Positions 30,093 to 31,463 of a DNA stretch of 31,463 nucleotides are shown here, one piece after another. Below the pieces are notes generated by a model. The model searched no databases. It saw nothing but the letters and a program-made list of their open reading frames with translations, and was not told the origin of the DNA. The DNA is taken from contig JAERMN010000019.1 in the NCBI GenBank assembly GCA_016844625.1, forward strand, positions 1 through 31,463, written 5' to 3'. This DNA is from Deltaproteobacteria bacterium (GTDB taxonomy: Bacteria; Desulfobacterota; Binatia; UBA9968). The stretch's first letter is position 1; every line of letters begins with the position of its first letter. Made by a program: the position numbers and the translations under genes.

Positions 30093-31022
30093 ATGGAACT
30101 ACTGATCGCCATCGGCTTTTTTGGTCTGATCTCAGGGATTGTATACTTCGTGGTCGCGTCACGAGTGCCAATATCGGATGACGTCATTGAGCAACGGCTG
30201 CAAAGTATTAGTGCTCAGTCCCAGGCTCGCGCACCGATACGGCTGCATGAACACGAAGAAATAACGCTATGGGAGCAGGTGGCGAATTTCTTTTTCGGCG
30301 ATAAGGAGTTGCCAGCGCGATTTAACGCCATGAGCCGGAAGCTGCACCAGGCGGGATATCGCGGCAACCGCGCCGTGCGAATATTCTGGGGGTTGAGAAT
30401 CTTCCTAGGTTTCGCGTTTGGCTTCGGTGGCCTGACTATAGCGATGATGACCGGCGCCTCCACGAGCGATTTCCTGATGCTCGGCGGGGTTGGCGCGGTG
30501 GTTGGGTACGTGCTCCCAGCGCTCACGGTTTTTCGTAAAGCCCGGGCCCGGGTTCGGGAGATGCGCGAGACACTGCCAGACACTCTTGATTTGATCGTTG
30601 TCTGCGTCGAGGCCGGCATGGGCGTCGATGCCGCCCTCAATCGAGTCGGGCGAGAGCAAAATTCGCAGGGACTTGCGCTCGGTGAAGAACTCGTACTGAC
30701 CACGCAAGAGATGCAAGCGGGGGCGGTGCGCAAGGAAGCCTTGGTCCGTTTAGCCGATCGCGTGGGTATCGATGAGTTCAAACAGCTGGTGACGTTTCTT
30801 ACTCAAACTGAAGAAATGGGCGGTAGTATTGCCCGCTCCTTGCGCGTTTACGCGGAAACCATGCGTGATAAGCGCAGCCAAGCGGCTGAGGAAGCCGCGC
30901 GTAAGACGGTCATTAAACTAATTTTTCCATTGGTGTTTTTTATTCTTCCAGCGATATTTATTTTGCTCTTGGGGCCTCCGGGGCTGGGGATTATTAAGAT
31001 GCTCGCGGATCCGTTGCGTTAA
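30093..31022 (+). CDS. tadC: Tad pilus inner-membrane platform protein TadC
   Basis: 309-aa partner of TadB with the same T2SF architecture: an N-terminal membrane segment (LLIAIGFFGLISGIVYFVVA), a central pair (about residues 95-145), the T2SF domain (LPDTLDLIVVCVEAGMGVDA near 165, then FLTQTEEMGGSIARSLRVYA near 235) and a C-terminal membrane helix (FPLVFFILPAIFILLLGPPG). ATG 30093 is chosen because AGGTGA, overlapping the tadB stop, lies 5 nt upstream; a GTG at 30084 in frame would leave that site inside the gene. Last classical tad gene in the window. Confidence 0.94.
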   Translation: MELLIAIGFFGLISGIVYFVVASRVPISDDVIEQRLQSISAQSQARAPIRLHEHEEITLWEQVANFFFGDKELPARFNAMSRKLHQAGYRGNRAVRIFWGLRIFLGFAFGFGGLTIAMMTGASTSDFLMLGGVGAVVGYVLPALTVFRKARARVREMRETLPDTLDLIVVCVEAGMGVDAALNRVGREQNSQGLALGEELVLTTQEMQAGAVRKEALVRLADRVGIDEFKQLVTFLTQTEEMGGSIARSLRVYAETMRDKRSQAAEEAARKTVIKLIFPLVFFILPAIFILLLGPPGLGIIKMLADPLR

Positions 31023-31033
31023 GGCTGGGACTT

Positions 31034-31432
31034 GTGCCGGTAATAAATTTGACCAAGAAGACGTGGCTCGCAACCAAGGTGCGCACAGCGGATAATTTTC
31101 TGACGCGCTTGGTTGGGTTGCTCAAGCGCACGAACCTGGGACCCGAAGAAGCCTTATGGTTAATGCCGAGCAAAGGGATCCACACCGTTGGGATGAAGTT
31201 CCCCATCGATGTGATTTTCCTGAAAAGGGATTGTCACGTGTTAGGGTTGATCTCAGGTATGTCGCCGTACCGTATAAGCAGCATCCACTTAACAGCCTAT
31301 AGCGTGCTCGAATTGCCCAACGGGACGATTCGAAAATCACGCACCGAGATCGGCGATCAGTTGGAAATCTCGCTAGCGGAGACTTCCGAGATCGATGATT
31401 TAAGAGACACGCGTCTCAGCCAAATAGGCTAA
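31034..31432 (+). CDS. DUF192 family protein
   Basis: 132-aa small beta-rich protein. LTRLVGLLKRTNLGPEEALWL and then PSKGIHTVGMKFPIDVIFLK (GIHTxxMxFxIDVxFLd) are the DUF192 signature. C-terminal ELPNGTIRKSRTEIGDQLEI is the usual ending (normally ELPaGt...Gd.v). The function is unknown; members are often exported, but no signal peptide is seen here, so this one is probably cytoplasmic or the start is misplaced. GTG 31034 lies 11 bp after tadC, and DUF192 genes are recurrent neighbours of tad genes, so it is likely the last visible gene of the operon. No ATG alternative in the N-terminal part. Confidence 0.9.
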   Translation: MPVINLTKKTWLATKVRTADNFLTRLVGLLKRTNLGPEEALWLMPSKGIHTVGMKFPIDVIFLKRDCHVLGLISGMSPYRISSIHLTAYSVLELPNGTIRKSRTEIGDQLEISLAETSEIDDLRDTRLSQIG

Positions 31433-31463
31433 AGTCTACTGGGGGGTTGGTTTCACTTGGGGG

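Overview
The window looks like a chromosomal piece of an uncultured Gram-negative bacterium of the 'deltaproteobacterial' type (Binatia/Desulfobacterota-like). This placement is an inference. It rests on three things: the NMT1-type ABC transporters beside amidohydrolases, LLM flavin oxidoreductases and HIBADH-like dehydrogenases; the two sigma-54-like promoters; and the very repeat-rich intergenic DNA. No rRNA or tRNA gene was recognised.

Region 1 (1-9924, mostly minus strand) is a small-molecule uptake and catabolism patch. It holds an ABC transporter of the SsuABC/TauABC/NMT1 type (ATPase running off the left edge, permease, periplasmic binding protein), a secreted Gln-rich coiled-coil protein, an amidohydrolase, two NAD-dependent HIBADH-family dehydrogenases, a glutathionyl-hydroquinone-reductase-like GST on the plus strand, a PPOX-class flavin/F420-binding protein, a small hypothetical protein and a luciferase-like monooxygenase. 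The gaps carry several families of inverted repeats, including two built of 9-bp units (CACGAAG and GTTCAAG).

Region 2 (9925-11507) is a gene-poor scar. It has a 49-aa CxC/CxxH small protein, a frameshifted IS3-type transposase remnant, a truncated XRE helix-turn-helix gene and a cluster of hairpins.

Region 3 (11508-15782, plus strand) makes nucleotide sugars: rmlA (long form), rmlC and rmlB in a tight operon, without rmlD in the window. After a 145-bp MITE-like repeat comes a UDP-hexose 4-epimerase-type SDR.

Region 4 (16307-22511, minus strand) is signalling: a small secreted protein with its own promoter and terminator, an EAL phosphodiesterase behind a near-consensus sigma-54 promoter, a polytopic membrane protein, a membrane histidine kinase, and a REC-GGDEF diguanylate cyclase with an intact I-site. 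The last two are 5 bp apart and presumably cognate.

Region 5 (23006-31432, plus strand) is a Tad/Flp pilus locus: flp pilin, cpaA prepilin peptidase, cpaB, cpaC secretin, cpaE, cpaF ATPase, tadB, tadC and a DUF192 gene. The pilin has a GG-N10-GC sigma-54-like promoter and is followed by a strong terminator that separates it from the assembly genes. The c-di-GMP enzymes stand back-to-back with the pilus genes, which suggests that c-di-GMP and sigma-54 control of surface attachment is encoded here.

The most unusual feature is a family of about 120-bp dispersed elements, each a string of four hairpins (P1-P4), at 1161, 15846 (tandem), 18462 and 23311, with a related cluster at 10971. All lie in the same orientation, and the copies carry compensatory stem changes.
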